Assembly: GCA_964017155.1 (NCBI GenBank)
Contig: OZ024867.1
Span: 13,814,720-13,878,719 of the forward strand
From: Oasisia sp. SBJ-2009
Taxonomy: Eukaryota; Annelida; Polychaeta; Sabellida; Siboglinidae
Length of the DNA: 64,000 nt
Direction: 5' to 3'
Made by a program: the position numbers and the translations under genes. This document shows positions 10,263 to 23,300 of this stretch, piece by piece (within the stretch, counting starts at the first letter, position 1; every line of letters starts with the position of its first letter). The notes under the pieces were generated by a model that saw only the letters and a program-made list of their open reading frames with translations, was not told the origin of the DNA and made no database searches.

Positions 10263-11500
10263 TGTGACCCTGTGACTTGTATGCGTATGGCATTAAGCCC
10301 AGTCACGGACAAGCGATTTTGATTGTAACTCCAAGCATTGCATGTTAACGTTAACCGCTGCCTTATCTGTTTTACCCCGGCTTCTAGCGCGCTGCAGGCC
10401 CATATATAGATAACGATGCGCACTGACGGTTGCGCAGCCGGTTGTTGTCAGTTTGCGCGCGAGATTAACGGTTTGTCTTTGTTCGATCATAAAATGTATT
10501 TAACCGTAATGTTACCTTAAAATATGCATGATTAGGGCGGTATTTTGTGTAGGCGTATCATTATGTTTGTTGTGATCATTCACGCAAAATTACAACTGTT
10601 TATTGATACTATGTTCTTTACAATACGTTGCATTTAATCTGGGTGGCCTAATCCGAGTGCCTTAATCCGAGTGCCCTAATTAAGTCCGGCCTCACAGTCA
10701 CAGCCGTCGTGACAGTTGCGTCACTATGCTAGCGATCGTTTATTTACAGCGCCTAACTCGTTGAATGTATGGTTATTTTATAAGGAACTATTTGCGTAGA
10801 TATTACGTTATGCAGCGATGTTAGTTTGCCATACGAAGTATTATTAGAAATGTTATGGGTAACGTAGGTGAATTATCTACCCCGTTGCGGACTGGTGTTC
10901 CCGAAATGGCCACCAGATGGCAGGACTAGTTCGCATTACTATTGAGGCGATGACTTGGGTTGTTTAGTATTATACCGATGTTTCCAATGTTTACTTAATT
11001 AATTGGTTCTTCCTTTCATGACAGCTATTCCGAGTAACAGTCGCCGTTTGTGTTAGGGTTATACACTGTTATGGGTAACGTAGGTGAATTATCTACCCCG
11101 TTGCGGACTGGTGTTCCCGAAATGGCCACCAGATGGCAGGACTAGTTCGCATTACTATTGAGGCGATGACTTGGGTTGTTTAGTATTATACCGATGTTTC
11201 CAATGTTTACTTAATTAATTGGTTCTTCCTTTCATGACAGCTATTCCGAGTAACAGTCGCCGTTTGTGTTAGGGTTATACACTGTTTTGGTTAGGATTAT
11301 ACACCGTTTTGGTTAAAGTAAATTGTCGTTTTGAATAAGGCTTTAAACCGTATTTATCGTTTTGTTTGGTTTTAAACTTTTAACTTTTAACTGGGACGTG
11401 TTAGCTTTTATCCATGCTGTTAATAAATCTTATATTCTTATTCTGTTTGCCTTAGTTGTGTTTGATTGGTTTGGGGACCCGCGGAGCGCCGCAGGTCACA
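10263..11500 (+). repeat. Ty3/gypsy LTR 4, complete
   Basis: 1238 bp, TGTGACC...GGTCACA. It has the 216-bp duplication but no AT expansion in its second copy. About 17 bp are lost near 11380 (aaacttttaacttttaactggg), where the other LTRs have cagattcaccg. Confidence 0.95.
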
Positions 11501-12651
<1,151 letters not shown>

Positions 12652-15600
12652 ATGGCGTCGCCGCATCCACCGGGCGAACAGAGCCTTCAACAACTGGAAC
12701 TTTTGGAGAGCCAGATACCGAACGCGTTAAACAGCGCAGGTATTTACAGTAATTATTGCTTTTGTCAGCTAACTGTGCTCGATTTGTGAATTTCCGATGC
12801 GCCCATTAGTAGTTTTCGCCATGGTCGTTGGGCGATAATATGGACATATTGAGCGGGTCCCGGGTGTTTCGGCCTAAAACAGTTTCGGTCTACCGCGACG
12901 TATGTTTCGGCACAGGATGTTTCGGCACACTCCGACCTACTCAGGCGGACGGTTCCGCACACCTCGTTAAAACACGGGTGTGCAGTGACGAATGATTCGG
13001 CACACTGCACACGATTATTATCTATAATACGCAATATAATAACATGCACCGCAAATAATTCGCATGTTGAATAAGGTTGCAACATTTCCCGAATATGAAC
13101 CAAGAACTAATAAAAAATCCAGAATTTCACAAATATTAGTCAAATAATAATATGAATATATACTATATATTACTCGCAATGAAATGACAAGCAATGCAAA
13201 TAATACGCAAGTAATACAAATCCCCCAATATTAACCAAGAAATTATTTTTTAAATTAATGTTTTTCGCAAATAATAATCAAATAATAATAATATATAATC
13301 TATAATACAAGATTTAGATTTAACAAGATTGCCACCTAGAGATTCAACTCTAAATGGCAGGTGGACAAGGAAGCCGTTTGGCTTATCGAGAGTCCAACCT
13401 ATTTATCTAAATATACCCCGCCCGTCTTAGGTATATGTCGATTTTATTTTAAAATATGTTAACACTACTAGCACCTACACAATCAGCTGATAATCTGTTC
13501 CATTCGTTTACTATTCTATGTGAAAATGAAAATTTTCTAATATCTAGTCTACGCTGCTTCTTTGCTAATGTAACTCCATGTCCTATAGTCTTTCTCCCTT
13601 CCTTGGCCGTGAAAAAAAAATTCTTTCAATGTTTTCATACCCATTCAATATTTTAAAAACCTCAATCTGATCTCCTCTCAATCTTCTGGTTTCTAGTGTT
13701 GTTAGACCACATTCTTTTAGGCGCATTTCATAACTAATATTCCTGAGTTTTGGTATCATTTTGTTACTCTCATTTGTACTCTTTCTAGCATATCAATATC
13801 CTTCTTGCGATATGGCCTCCATGCTTGTATACAATATTCTAAATGAGGCCTAACTATTGTTTTCTACAGCAGTATTATTACCAAGGTAGTTCTTTTTCTT
13901 TGTACACTATATTTCGCCTAATTAATCCAAGAATTTGGTTTCCCTTCGCTGCTGCAATTCCACACTGCTCTGATACCTTCATATCAGCACTAATAGTTAA
14001 CCGTAAGTCTTTTTCCTTTACACTAGTATTTAGTACAGTACCACCCATTGTATATTGTGCATCTTCATTCCCATGTCCTGTGTGGAGGCACTCGTCTTTA
14101 GCGTTTGACTTATGGACAGGTATAATTTTCGCAATTTTCAATTAATCTGGTACTATTCCCTCAGACAGTGACATGTTTATTAAAAGTGATAAAGGCATAG
14201 GTATTTCCTCACCAAATAACTTTATAACAAACGGACTCATATTGTCGTGACTAGGTACTTTTCTTAGGTTGAAGTGATCTTATTATTTGCCTGATCTCAC
14301 TTGCATCGGTTGGGGTCATGAACCTACTATTTGAATTACGTTTAGGGCAATTCTGAAGATAAGATGTAAATTGTTTTTTTGATTGTGGTATTGCAGTGGC
14401 GTGGTTTGGACCAACATTTGTAAAGAAATTACAAAATGCATTAGATATTTGATCAGGATCTTTAATTACAGCAATATTATGTTTGAAATGTAAAGAAATG
14501 CCAGATTTATCATTGTTTTTTCTAATCATATTTTAATTTTTTTTCCTGTGCCATGGACCTTTAGTTTAAGTAGTATTCTTTGGTGTGGCACTTTGTCAAA
14601 GGCTTTTTTTTTTTAATCTAAGTAGATTATATCTACTGGTGATCCATGATCTACCCACTTTGTGACATCTTCCAAACAACATAACATATTTGTTAGCATG
14701 ACCTCGCTTTTAAAAACCCATGTTGAGATGGGTTTATCAAGTTATTTTTAACAAGAAAATCAACCAAGTGATCTTTAATTAGTCTTTCTAATAGTTTGCA
14801 AATCACCGATGTTATACTCACTGATCTATAGTTCTCTGACTTGTTTGTCAAAACTTTTTTAAATAATGGTATAATGTTTGCTTCTTTCCATTCAAACGGA
14901 ACTATTCCCTCCTCTAATGACAAATTGAACACTGTCGCAATGAAATGACACATAATTTCGCGAATAACGATGCAGAAATAATACCAAAATTATATATAAT
15001 ATGCAAGTGCTCGCCGGCACACGTCGCAGGTACGGATGATTCAGTCCATGTGAGCACAAACATGCCTTCTGCACTTCAACTTCTGCACTTCAACTATTGC
15101 AGAAACGGATGTTTCGGCACAATGTGCCGAAACTGTTTTGGGCCGAAACATCCGGCTCCCACATTGAGCTCAGACCTGGACATGAATTAAAAACAACCAC
15201 TACCCATCAAAGCAGCATAGCACTGAAGGAACCAAAATCAAATACACACAGCCATTCTCACGAACAAAATAATTGTATAATCTTTTTTATAATCTGGCCC
15301 CGAACTACAGTCAGTGCCAATGGAATACAACTCACTGTTGGCTTAGAATGGCGTAGCCGAGCTTAAATTCTAGGGTAGGCATGCCCCAATTTCATTGTTA
15401 TATCTACATTTTGCATATAAAGTTTAGAATGAAATTTACACTTCAGTATGTTGATTCCATCATTTAAAAATTTCCCAGGTTTTGTTTAACACAGTTATGA
15501 ATGTCTATAGGCATTATAATAGTAGTCTTGAAATGTGAACTTTATTGACCCCGATACATGCATATTAGACTGTAATGAACTGTGAACTCTATTGAGGCAC

Positions 15601-18600
15601 AAATTCACCGCGCAAAATTCACTGTATGGGCCAAATTGACCATACTCCACTTTATTGACCCAGCTCAAATACAGGTCAGACTTTGATGAACTGTGCACTG
15701 TGTTGACCTCTGGATGTAGGTCAGGCATTGTCGGAGTTGGCGCGTGACAATCCACGCATGAAGCAGGTGGAGAATCACACCAACAACTTCCTCAAGTCAC
15801 TCGAGGTCCTCGAGAACGGATTGTCAAAGCAGATCGCCTACCTCACACAGGTGTCCACAGGTGAGTCACACTGTCTCCTCCAGGGGGCGCTGCTGACTAT
15901 ATCCGTCTCTGACGTCTCATTACAGATCGCCTTGCGAAACTCTGAAGATAACCTCAGCCAAAAATATTGCTTCCTGATGAGTGCCATTAGTTTGACAAGT
16001 AAACATATTTATTATATAGAAATATACATGTACCCAGTACTAATAGCACATAGCGACTTGTGGAATGGTCAAATGAGTAATTTTTGTATTGCAAAATTCC
16101 TGGAACTGGAGGACTTTGACTATTCCAGGCTGTCCAACCAGTGAAATAATACATGTATGTATGACATGCTTGTGAAATATTAATCAACTGGACGGTTTTA
16201 TGTAAAAATAGTGAATGTGTTATAACAAGACAAGTGGTGGTGTAACAATAGGGTACATTTTTGAGATGTTTTCTTTGTTCAACAAAGGTTTGTACACCTT
16301 GGGAGTTAAGTTTTCACAAGATTTTTCTTTGGCGTATCCGCCGAGTAGTCACAGGAAACATCATCAACATTCCTATTTACAAGCATTTTATTTCACAAGA
16401 ACAATTATTCAGAACTTGAATAAACATGGCATACATAACAATTAGTAAAGTAACAAGAATTATCATTTCAGGTAAGCTTATTTACTTATTTAATCAAATG
16501 AATGACAATGTTTATGGATACAACTGAAGAAAGGGTATACATTGAAATACAAATATGTACAACTATTCATGGTGTTGGTTCTACTTGGTTGCGTTAGTTC
16601 AACATATCAGTGACTACTACATATATTAAAGGGATACTCCAGTCAGTGAGAGGTTCACAGTATTTACTTACATATGTATAACATATTGCTTGTGCATAGT
16701 AATTGTGCATATAGATCATTAATAAACAATTAATTATACTATAATTGCACCAAAAACATGCTATCTTGGATTCATGGGCACTGCCATCTTGAGGGCTTAC
16801 GTCACTGGTGCATGCATGTTCGAACCTCCTACGTGTGTTCAATGGTATTGATGTATCCAATATGTCGCAGTTTGCTTATGTCACTATCACAATTATGCGC
16901 AAGGCCTCGGCCAAGCTGTGCCTTTTCCAACAATGCGCCAGTGACGTAAATGATTTAGCTGACGTCACTGATTCTGTGTTTCAAGATGGCAGCGCCCTGA
17001 TTCCAAGATAGCATGGTTTTGGTAAAATTATAGTGTAATGAATTGTTTATTAACGATCTCTGTGCGCATTTACTATGTACAACCAATATATTATTCATAT
17101 GTAAGTAAATACTGTGAACTTCTCACCGACTGGAGTATCCCTTTAAGAAACACATCGTCACATAATCATGTCATAACAGGCGCTGGAGCTTAAGAAATGA
17201 GTCAGTACACTTACTGAACACACAGGATAATGTTACCCTGGAAAACAGAGAGAGCTGCCGATAAGAGTCGGATTCACAAATAAAATTATGTACATGAGAT
17301 TGGAGATTGACACCTGCCACACCAAACTCAAAGCGGGTATTAAGTCACACAAAGTTGTGAAATTTATACTATCAGGGCTGTTTGGATTGAGATATTAAAC
17401 GAGGCTTATTATAACAGGGCATCCATATGTTTGTTTTAATGCAGAAATGTCGATTAATTAAATCAGAATAAAAAAACATTGCATTGACTACAAACAAATG
17501 GGAGGTACTCAGACCAAATGGAACTTGAGAGATATCCAAGTTTATATATATATATATATCTATATATATCTATATATATATATATATATATACACACACT
17601 GTGGGTCCATGCTCATCAAATCATGGTCGCATATCCTGTATAATGGTGTTCTTATATTTGGGCAATGGTTGTTCAAGCGTTTCAGCCCCCCTTTAAGCTT
17701 TGCTGAAATGCTCATTCGCTGAAATGTCTTCAGTAGCATTTGATTTAGCGCAAAAGCTGTAAAACAATGCCCATAGCAGCCACATATGTAGCTATTTATT
17801 GGTTTGGACTATTTGTTGAGGGAAATGAAACAGAAAAGTGAGATTTATACTGTTGTCATAAAATGAAGTGTCATGGCAGAATCTGCAAGTTTTGTCTCAT
17901 CTGCAGAACAGACCAATGTGACTTGATACCCACTTTACAAGTACACTGTACAAAAAAAACACAGACACTGTACAAAAAAAACATGATACAGTTCACAATA
18001 TTACTACCAGAATGACCCATATCATGCAGGCTACCCAACATACATATATAGATATATAACATATAATAAATACAGTTGGAACGATCAGAGTCAGTACAAT
18101 ATTGTAACCATAACAACAAACTTAGCTTAGTTAAATATGAATAGTTTGTCTTAACAACATAATATGAATAATCCTTCATATTTACCAGTGGTTACTGAAC
18201 ACAGTTAGAACACTGCTCTTATTTTATTTTAGACTGGTGCTTAATATCTGTTAATTTTACTAATTTCAAATCGACAGTGAACTAACACACTCAACTGAGT
18301 AACAGCTGTGAACGTCATTTTGCTGTTGATTTTGGCACATGCTGGCACTAGCCAGTATAACATGATACTGTTGTGTTAATATATTTTGTCTACCAAAGAA
18401 AACCTGTAGTTCATAACAGGAGAAAACCATTCTCGATTATCCTTCATAAACAACCCATTGTAAAATGTAGTCTCACTTAACCGACTGTCGGTCGGTTGCG
18501 GAACTACGGCGAGAAGACAGTGTGGTGACTTTGACGGCTTTCGAATATTATCCGTGTGGGGCTAAACAATGCTGCCAACTCACAGATACTGTTTAATCCT

Positions 18601-19364
18601 GCCGTAATTCATATTTTATAAACAACTGGAAATTTGTATTTCTATTTTGTGTTAGTCTAAGTTTACTTTTGAATATTTATTATAATACAGCATTATCTGA
18701 TAACAAAAGTATCATTATTTAATTGGTTATTTCAAATTCGGCCTGAGAAGCAATCAGCATCTCTACCCTGATCTGGGGTAAGGCCGCCCTGGCAGTTACA
18801 ACTTACAACTGCAGCCCATTAATTCCCCAGGCAGATTTGAGGGGCTTAAAACTAAAAGTGCTGCCACCTCACAGAGCCTGGGTAACCGAGGCTAGGCAAA
18901 AGCTAACACCACATCCCAGCATCCGTCACATATGGTACATTTACCACCTTTCTGTCACAATGCGCAATCCCACAATGCACTGCTTCCCCCGCCACGTGAA
19001 GCCTATTTTTGTGAACAGAAAACCTAATCCGGATCGCCGCTATCACTCTAACCGAGATTGTGCATTTTGTTCAGGTCAAGCCCACCAGGGGTCGTGCTAC
19101 GGTGCATACAAAGACGTCCAGATGGCGTACCACCGGGCAGAACACGTCCGGAGTCGCATCCAGGAGCTCCGCGCGGAGCAGCACCTACATCAGCAGCAGC
19201 AGCAGCGACTCAGTCACATGGCCTCAGGTGACTCCATCACTCACAGCTTCTCCATGGCGGAGGGACAACACCCCCCACAGATGGGCCAACACCCCCCACA
19301 GATGGGCCAACACCCCCCACAGATGGGCTTCACCCACACTGACCAGCCAATGCAGCTCAACTGA
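12652..19364 (+). CDS. MED11: Mediator complex subunit 11, three exons
   Basis: Exons 12652-12739, 15720-15860 and 19075-19364 join in frame (phases 1 and 1) to 172 residues. MED11 is a small head-module subunit of Mediator, which bridges transcription factors and RNA polymerase II in the nucleus; it pairs with MED22. Family hallmarks: an N-terminal helix ([19 protein letters not shown]), [14 protein letters not shown] at the end of exon 2, and [20 protein letters not shown] in exon 3, matching the vertebrate QIRYLTQVATG..HEGSSY pattern. Human MED11 is about 117 residues. The extra length is a C-terminal tail with a Gln run and three QHPPQMG repeats. Another in-frame ATG lies two codons upstream at 12646. 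Donors are GTATTT and GTGAGT; acceptors are TAG and CAG. Convergent with the next gene. Confidence 0.93.
12853..15162. mobile_element. Inverted-repeat DNA element carrying a LINE, MED11 intron 1
   Basis: Ends are inverted repeats: the left (12853 on) contains TGTTTCGGCCTAAAACAGTT; the right, read from 15162 on the minus strand, has TGTTTCGGCCCAAAACAGTT. Flanking ATTGA occurs on both sides (12848-12852 and 15163-15167), a 5-bp target duplication. Sub-terminal TTTCGGCACA motifs recur inside. No transposase is visible; the interior is mostly a minus-strand LINE. Related, decayed ccgaa-rich sequence lies near 24750-25320. Confidence 0.7.
13320..14955 (-). mobile_element. Decayed CR1/jockey-like LINE fragments
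   Basis: On the minus strand, 14953-14560 encodes reverse-transcriptase motifs ([35 protein letters not shown], then DIIYLD, a stop and KKAFDKVPH). 14529-13650 begins again at the pre-RT linker ([19 protein letters not shown]) and then jumps to the RT end ([27 protein letters not shown]) and a [21 protein letters not shown] tail. There are thus two fragments in the same orientation, each with stops and deletions. No endonuclease domain is seen. Assignment to the CR1/jockey group rests on these motifs. Confidence 0.85.
15190..15719. other. End of MED11 intron 1
   Basis: No gene seen. An imperfect direct repeat of about 55 bp around TTATTGACCC...GATGAACTGTG occurs near 15540-15595 and 15650-15710, the second copy running up to the exon 2 acceptor. 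Confidence 0.5.
16630..17142. mobile_element. TTAA-flanked palindromic MITE, MED11 intron 2
   Basis: A 513-bp element begins AGGGATACTCC and ends GGAGTATCCCT, with TTAA directly on both sides (16626-16629 and 17143-17146). The inverted repeats are long: about 190 bp on each side can be aligned, including ACTGTGAACTTCTCAC / GTGAGAGGTTCACAGT and TGCTATCTTGGA / TTCCAAGATAGC. TTAA target duplications are typical of piggyBac-type transposition. No transposase is encoded. Confidence 0.85.
17543..17593. repeat. AT microsatellite
   Basis: (TA)n with single C interruptions. The rest of intron 2 (17143-19074) shows no gene; 17635-17695 resembles the end of the MITE family at 35442-35840. Confidence 0.9.
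19266..19330 (+). repeat. 21-bp coding repeat in MED11
   Basis: Three near-identical units encode QHPPQMG. The unit core (acagatgggccaacacc) resembles the 20-bp minisatellite that follows the stop codon. Confidence 0.9.
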
Positions 19365-19692
19365 TGGACTAATGATGTCATAACTGATGAGCCAATGTCA
19401 CAACTGATGGGCTAATGTCACAACTGATGGACCAAAGTCACAACTGATTGGCTAATGTGACAACTGATGGGCTAATGTCACGACTGATGGGCTAATGTCA
19501 TGACTGATGGGCCAATGTCACAACTGATTGGCTAATGTCACAACTGATAGGCTAATGTCACAACTGATGGGCTAATGTCACAACTGATGGGCTAATGTCA
19601 CTACTGTTGGGCTAGTGTCACAACTCATGGGCCAATGTCACAACTGATGGGCCAATGTCACAACTGATGGGCTAGTGTCACAACCATTCAAC
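19355..19692. repeat. 20-bp minisatellite starting at the MED11 stop codon
   Basis: About 15 units of the form CAACTGATGGGCTAATGTCA, with variants at the GGGCT/GGGCC and TGATGG positions. The first unit contains the MED11 stop codon (AAC TGA TGG), so the array begins in coding sequence and occupies the 3' UTR. Confidence 0.95.
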
Positions 19693-20125
19693 AACGTCAT
19701 GACTGATGGACAATACTACAGCTGGAGAATCATTGTCACCACTCTTGAACTATGGTCACATTTGTGAACATGTCACAACTGGTGACAACTTTAAGTTGAG
19801 AGTGTCACCACCGACACACTTGTCATTCTGTTCCACAGTGGATGCCATCACTCTGTGGGTTTACTTTTTGAATTGTTATTGTCACAATGATACACTATTG
19901 AACCACTGTCACATCTGTTAACATGTGTCACAGCTAGTGACAACTAGCAGCTAATGTCACAACTAATAAGCCTTGTGAATCAACATCATAACAGTGATGT
20001 CGTTCCAAGCACGGCTAGGTCCAACTACTCAACATCAAAATCTCATGATTACGTGGGAGATTTTCCGTTTTGCGTCCATCTACAATTGTGATGACACAAA
20101 TATTGTAATTAATCATAACTGATGT

Positions 20126-20190
<65 letters not shown>

Positions 20191-20322
20191 CAGTACTCTT
20201 TCAAAACTGGAATCAATACTGGAGATATATCTGCCTAATAACCAGGACTACAGCATTTATATCAAACACAATAATGGGACCCAGCTCTACAGCGTTGCCT
20301 TGGTAATGTTTAGTTGCTGACT
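19693..20322. other. Intergenic region between convergent genes
   Basis: No gene. A (CAAT)n microsatellite lies at 20128-20190. Decayed minisatellite-like ACAACT..GTCAC motifs continue to about 19960. The 3' UTRs of MED11 (+) and the PLEKHB-like gene (-) must lie here. Confidence 0.6.
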
Positions 20323-23300
20323 TCACCACCAGAAGAATGGCATCAACATGAGACCTCCTGTTCGGTAGACGGGTTGCTGTTCTTGGTAGACGATTGTTGT
20401 CTGACCATTCTGACCTTGGACGACTGGAAAAGACGGAAGGAAGCAGTGAATGAATGGAACTTGGATTACTGAACATTTCAGCTATAGTTCATATGCGTGT
20501 GAAACGTACAAGTCGATCACAGAATAGCGTTACATTAATTTCACTGGTTTGTGGTGTTTTTGAGTCGCAACTGACCAACTTAGACATCTGAACTGATCAC
20601 ATTAGACCATCCATAGGGAGATCACTGAAACTTTCTTAAAAGTCGGATTTTTCAACAAAGTTGTTACGAATATTATAACTTATTATTGTCACATGTATAG
20701 TAAGATGGCATACCAGGTAGTTATTTCATTTTATCAATTTTCTGATAATGTTTGTATATAATATGTAGGTTTTGTATTGTGATAATTTATACGACCATAA
20801 AAGGGCACTCACCATACATGGGTGGTTCACCCCCATAGTACCTCTGGTCAGGGTACGAGGCTGACCGGTAGGTGTGCCCAGGGTACATCTGACCGTGTGA
20901 CAATGGGACGGTCACAGACTGGGGCTGGGACACACTCCGGGCTTGCTCCAGGGAAACCTGCCAAGCCCTGGAAGGAAGATAAGGCACCATTGTACTGGTC
21001 ATGTGACCTGCCACAAGTCATGTGACCTCCACATCAAAGTGTGTGTTAAGTTGCAATTTTGTTGGCTTCCACAGGTCAAGGTTTATCTCATTTGTGAAAT
21101 TACTTTAATATCTAATTATTGCCAATAACATTTAAGTTTATAACCTGTTTTATGAATATAGCTTTGAAGATTGGATTGTATAAGAAAGTCAGTGGCCACA
21201 GCTGCTATAGATTCAGCGTTTTATTTGGCTGGAATAATTTAAAAAAAAAACAGCGGATTGAAGTAAGACGTTGTAAGATGTGTATTTCTAACAGAATAAA
21301 AATCTTGACATGATGTAGACAGCTATTTTTAGTACTTGTACAGAATAAGCCTGTATCCTGTTGGTTGTGATGGATCACATGATGTGATGCAGTTATTTTA
21401 TTTGTATTGTAATAAAGTCCTCTTGCAGCAAATAATATTGTTATATCCTTATTTTGATTACAATTTCTCAGTGCAGATACAACATTATAGAAACTTGGAT
21501 GGATGTGATAAGTTGGGATGATCAACTAATATCGGTGCAGATTCTTGGGATAGTACACTGAGGTTTTGATGACGAAGATTGATGAAATGTAAAAACAAGT
21601 ATTCGGCAATAATACAATATCTTTAAATTTGAAAAGGCAATTCACATCTAGGTTTTTTAGTGTAAAATGTGTATTTTTAAAAACTCACAGGTTCTGAATT
21701 GATGACAAATTTGATTAATGCACAAATAGTTGGTAAAAGTAAAGTTATTACTTCTTATCATCCGGCGTTTCTGCACATAGGTTCCACGTTTTGTTGTGGA
21801 AGACGACTTTCAAGAGACAGTCCCGAGAACAACCACTAGGTGGAGCCACGTCTGTCACCTGTAAAATACAATTTTTTTTATGACTGAAATTAACCCAATG
21901 CGTATTCCTAGTGAGAGTCTGACTTATCATTGTCATTTAAATACTGGAAACACCACCATTGAGTGACATTTACTATCCTCACTGTCACATCAATATGTCC
22001 AGACTTCCTTGACACATAATAAAACTAATGTTTATTCTCTAGCTGGCATCCATAGTGGCGGAAAAATACAATAACATTACGACTGATAAAACAATTCATT
22101 AATGTATATTAGTAAAACTATATATGAAAGCATAACTATCAATGAAATTGTTGCTAATTAGAGTCAGACCAGTGCGTCTCCTGATGTATGACGAGTGAGG
22201 TGGACCACATCACTGTTTTTCTAAGCCACCTCGCAAAAAAATTCAAAACTGCCACCTCAGATATTTCCAGTGTCTGTGCTGATTTACAAAAGCAATGCTA
22301 CAAACATTCACACTGAAAGTACCCTGGTAAAAACAGGTTACGAATGTAAAAGTTACATTACAACACAGTGTATAATATTATAGAACCTCTGTACTACAAC
22401 AGATCAGCAGATTAAAAGTACACATTGCGACAATCACACAATGCACAAGATTATGTAAACAATTTAGTAGTAAAAACGCCTGTTTAAACAAAAAAAGTGT
22501 TAAGTTCACCCGTCATTTGGATGGGTAAAACCCATATGTAAATATCACTGGACAGTTATATGATGAATATAATGCATAATTACAGTGTACAAGAAACTCG
22601 TCTATCCAATCAGATATTAATGATTTATTCACTGTAATAAATTACAGTGTATGTAAACAGCTACAGGGTACATACGTCAGTGTCGGTGTGAATACTGACA
22701 GTCCCTTAGGAGTACATACGTCAGTGTCGGTGTGAATACTGAGACAGTCCCTTAGGAGTACATACGTCAGTGTCGGTGTGAATACTGAGACAGTCCCTTA
22801 GGAGTACATACGTCAGTGTCAGTGTGAATACTGAGACAGTCCCTTAGGAGTACATACGTCAGTGTCAGTGTGAATACTGAGACAGTCCCTTAGGAGTACA
22901 TACGTCAGTGTCAGTGTGAATACTGAGACAGTCCCTTAGGAGTACATACGTTAGTGTCGGTGTGAATACTGAGACAGTCCCTTAGGAGTACATACGTCAG
23001 TGTCAGTGTGAATACTGAGACAGTCTCTTAGGAGTACATACGTCAGTGTCGGTGTGAATACTGAGACAGTCCCTTAGGAGTACATACGTCAGTGTCAATG
23101 TGAATACTGAGACAGTCCCTTAGGAGTACATACGTCAGTGTCGGTGTGAATACTGAGACAGTCCCTTAGGAGTACATACGTCAGTGTCAGTGTGAATACT
23201 GAGACAGTCTCTTAGGAGTACATACGTCAGTGTCGGTGTGAATACTGAGACAGTCCCTTAGGAGTACATACGTCAGTGTCAATGTGAATACTGAGACAGT

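Larger units (their letters stand above)
5505..11500 (+). mobile_element. Near-complete Ty3/gypsy element (copy 3), internally deleted
   Basis: LTR 3 (5505-6758), primer-binding site 6762-6779, reduced gag, frameshift signal, pol 7178-10201, polypurine tract 10255-10262 and LTR 4 (10263-11500). The internal region is 3504 bp, shorter than usual for Ty3/gypsy, because the gag capsid and integrase core are absent. There is no envelope-like frame. Both outer flanks are AT microsatellite. The tRNA-Leu primer site and pol features suggest a Mag-like lineage (inference). With no integrase core and a Tyr in place of the catalytic Asp of RT motif A, it should depend on another element for mobility. 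Confidence 0.93.
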
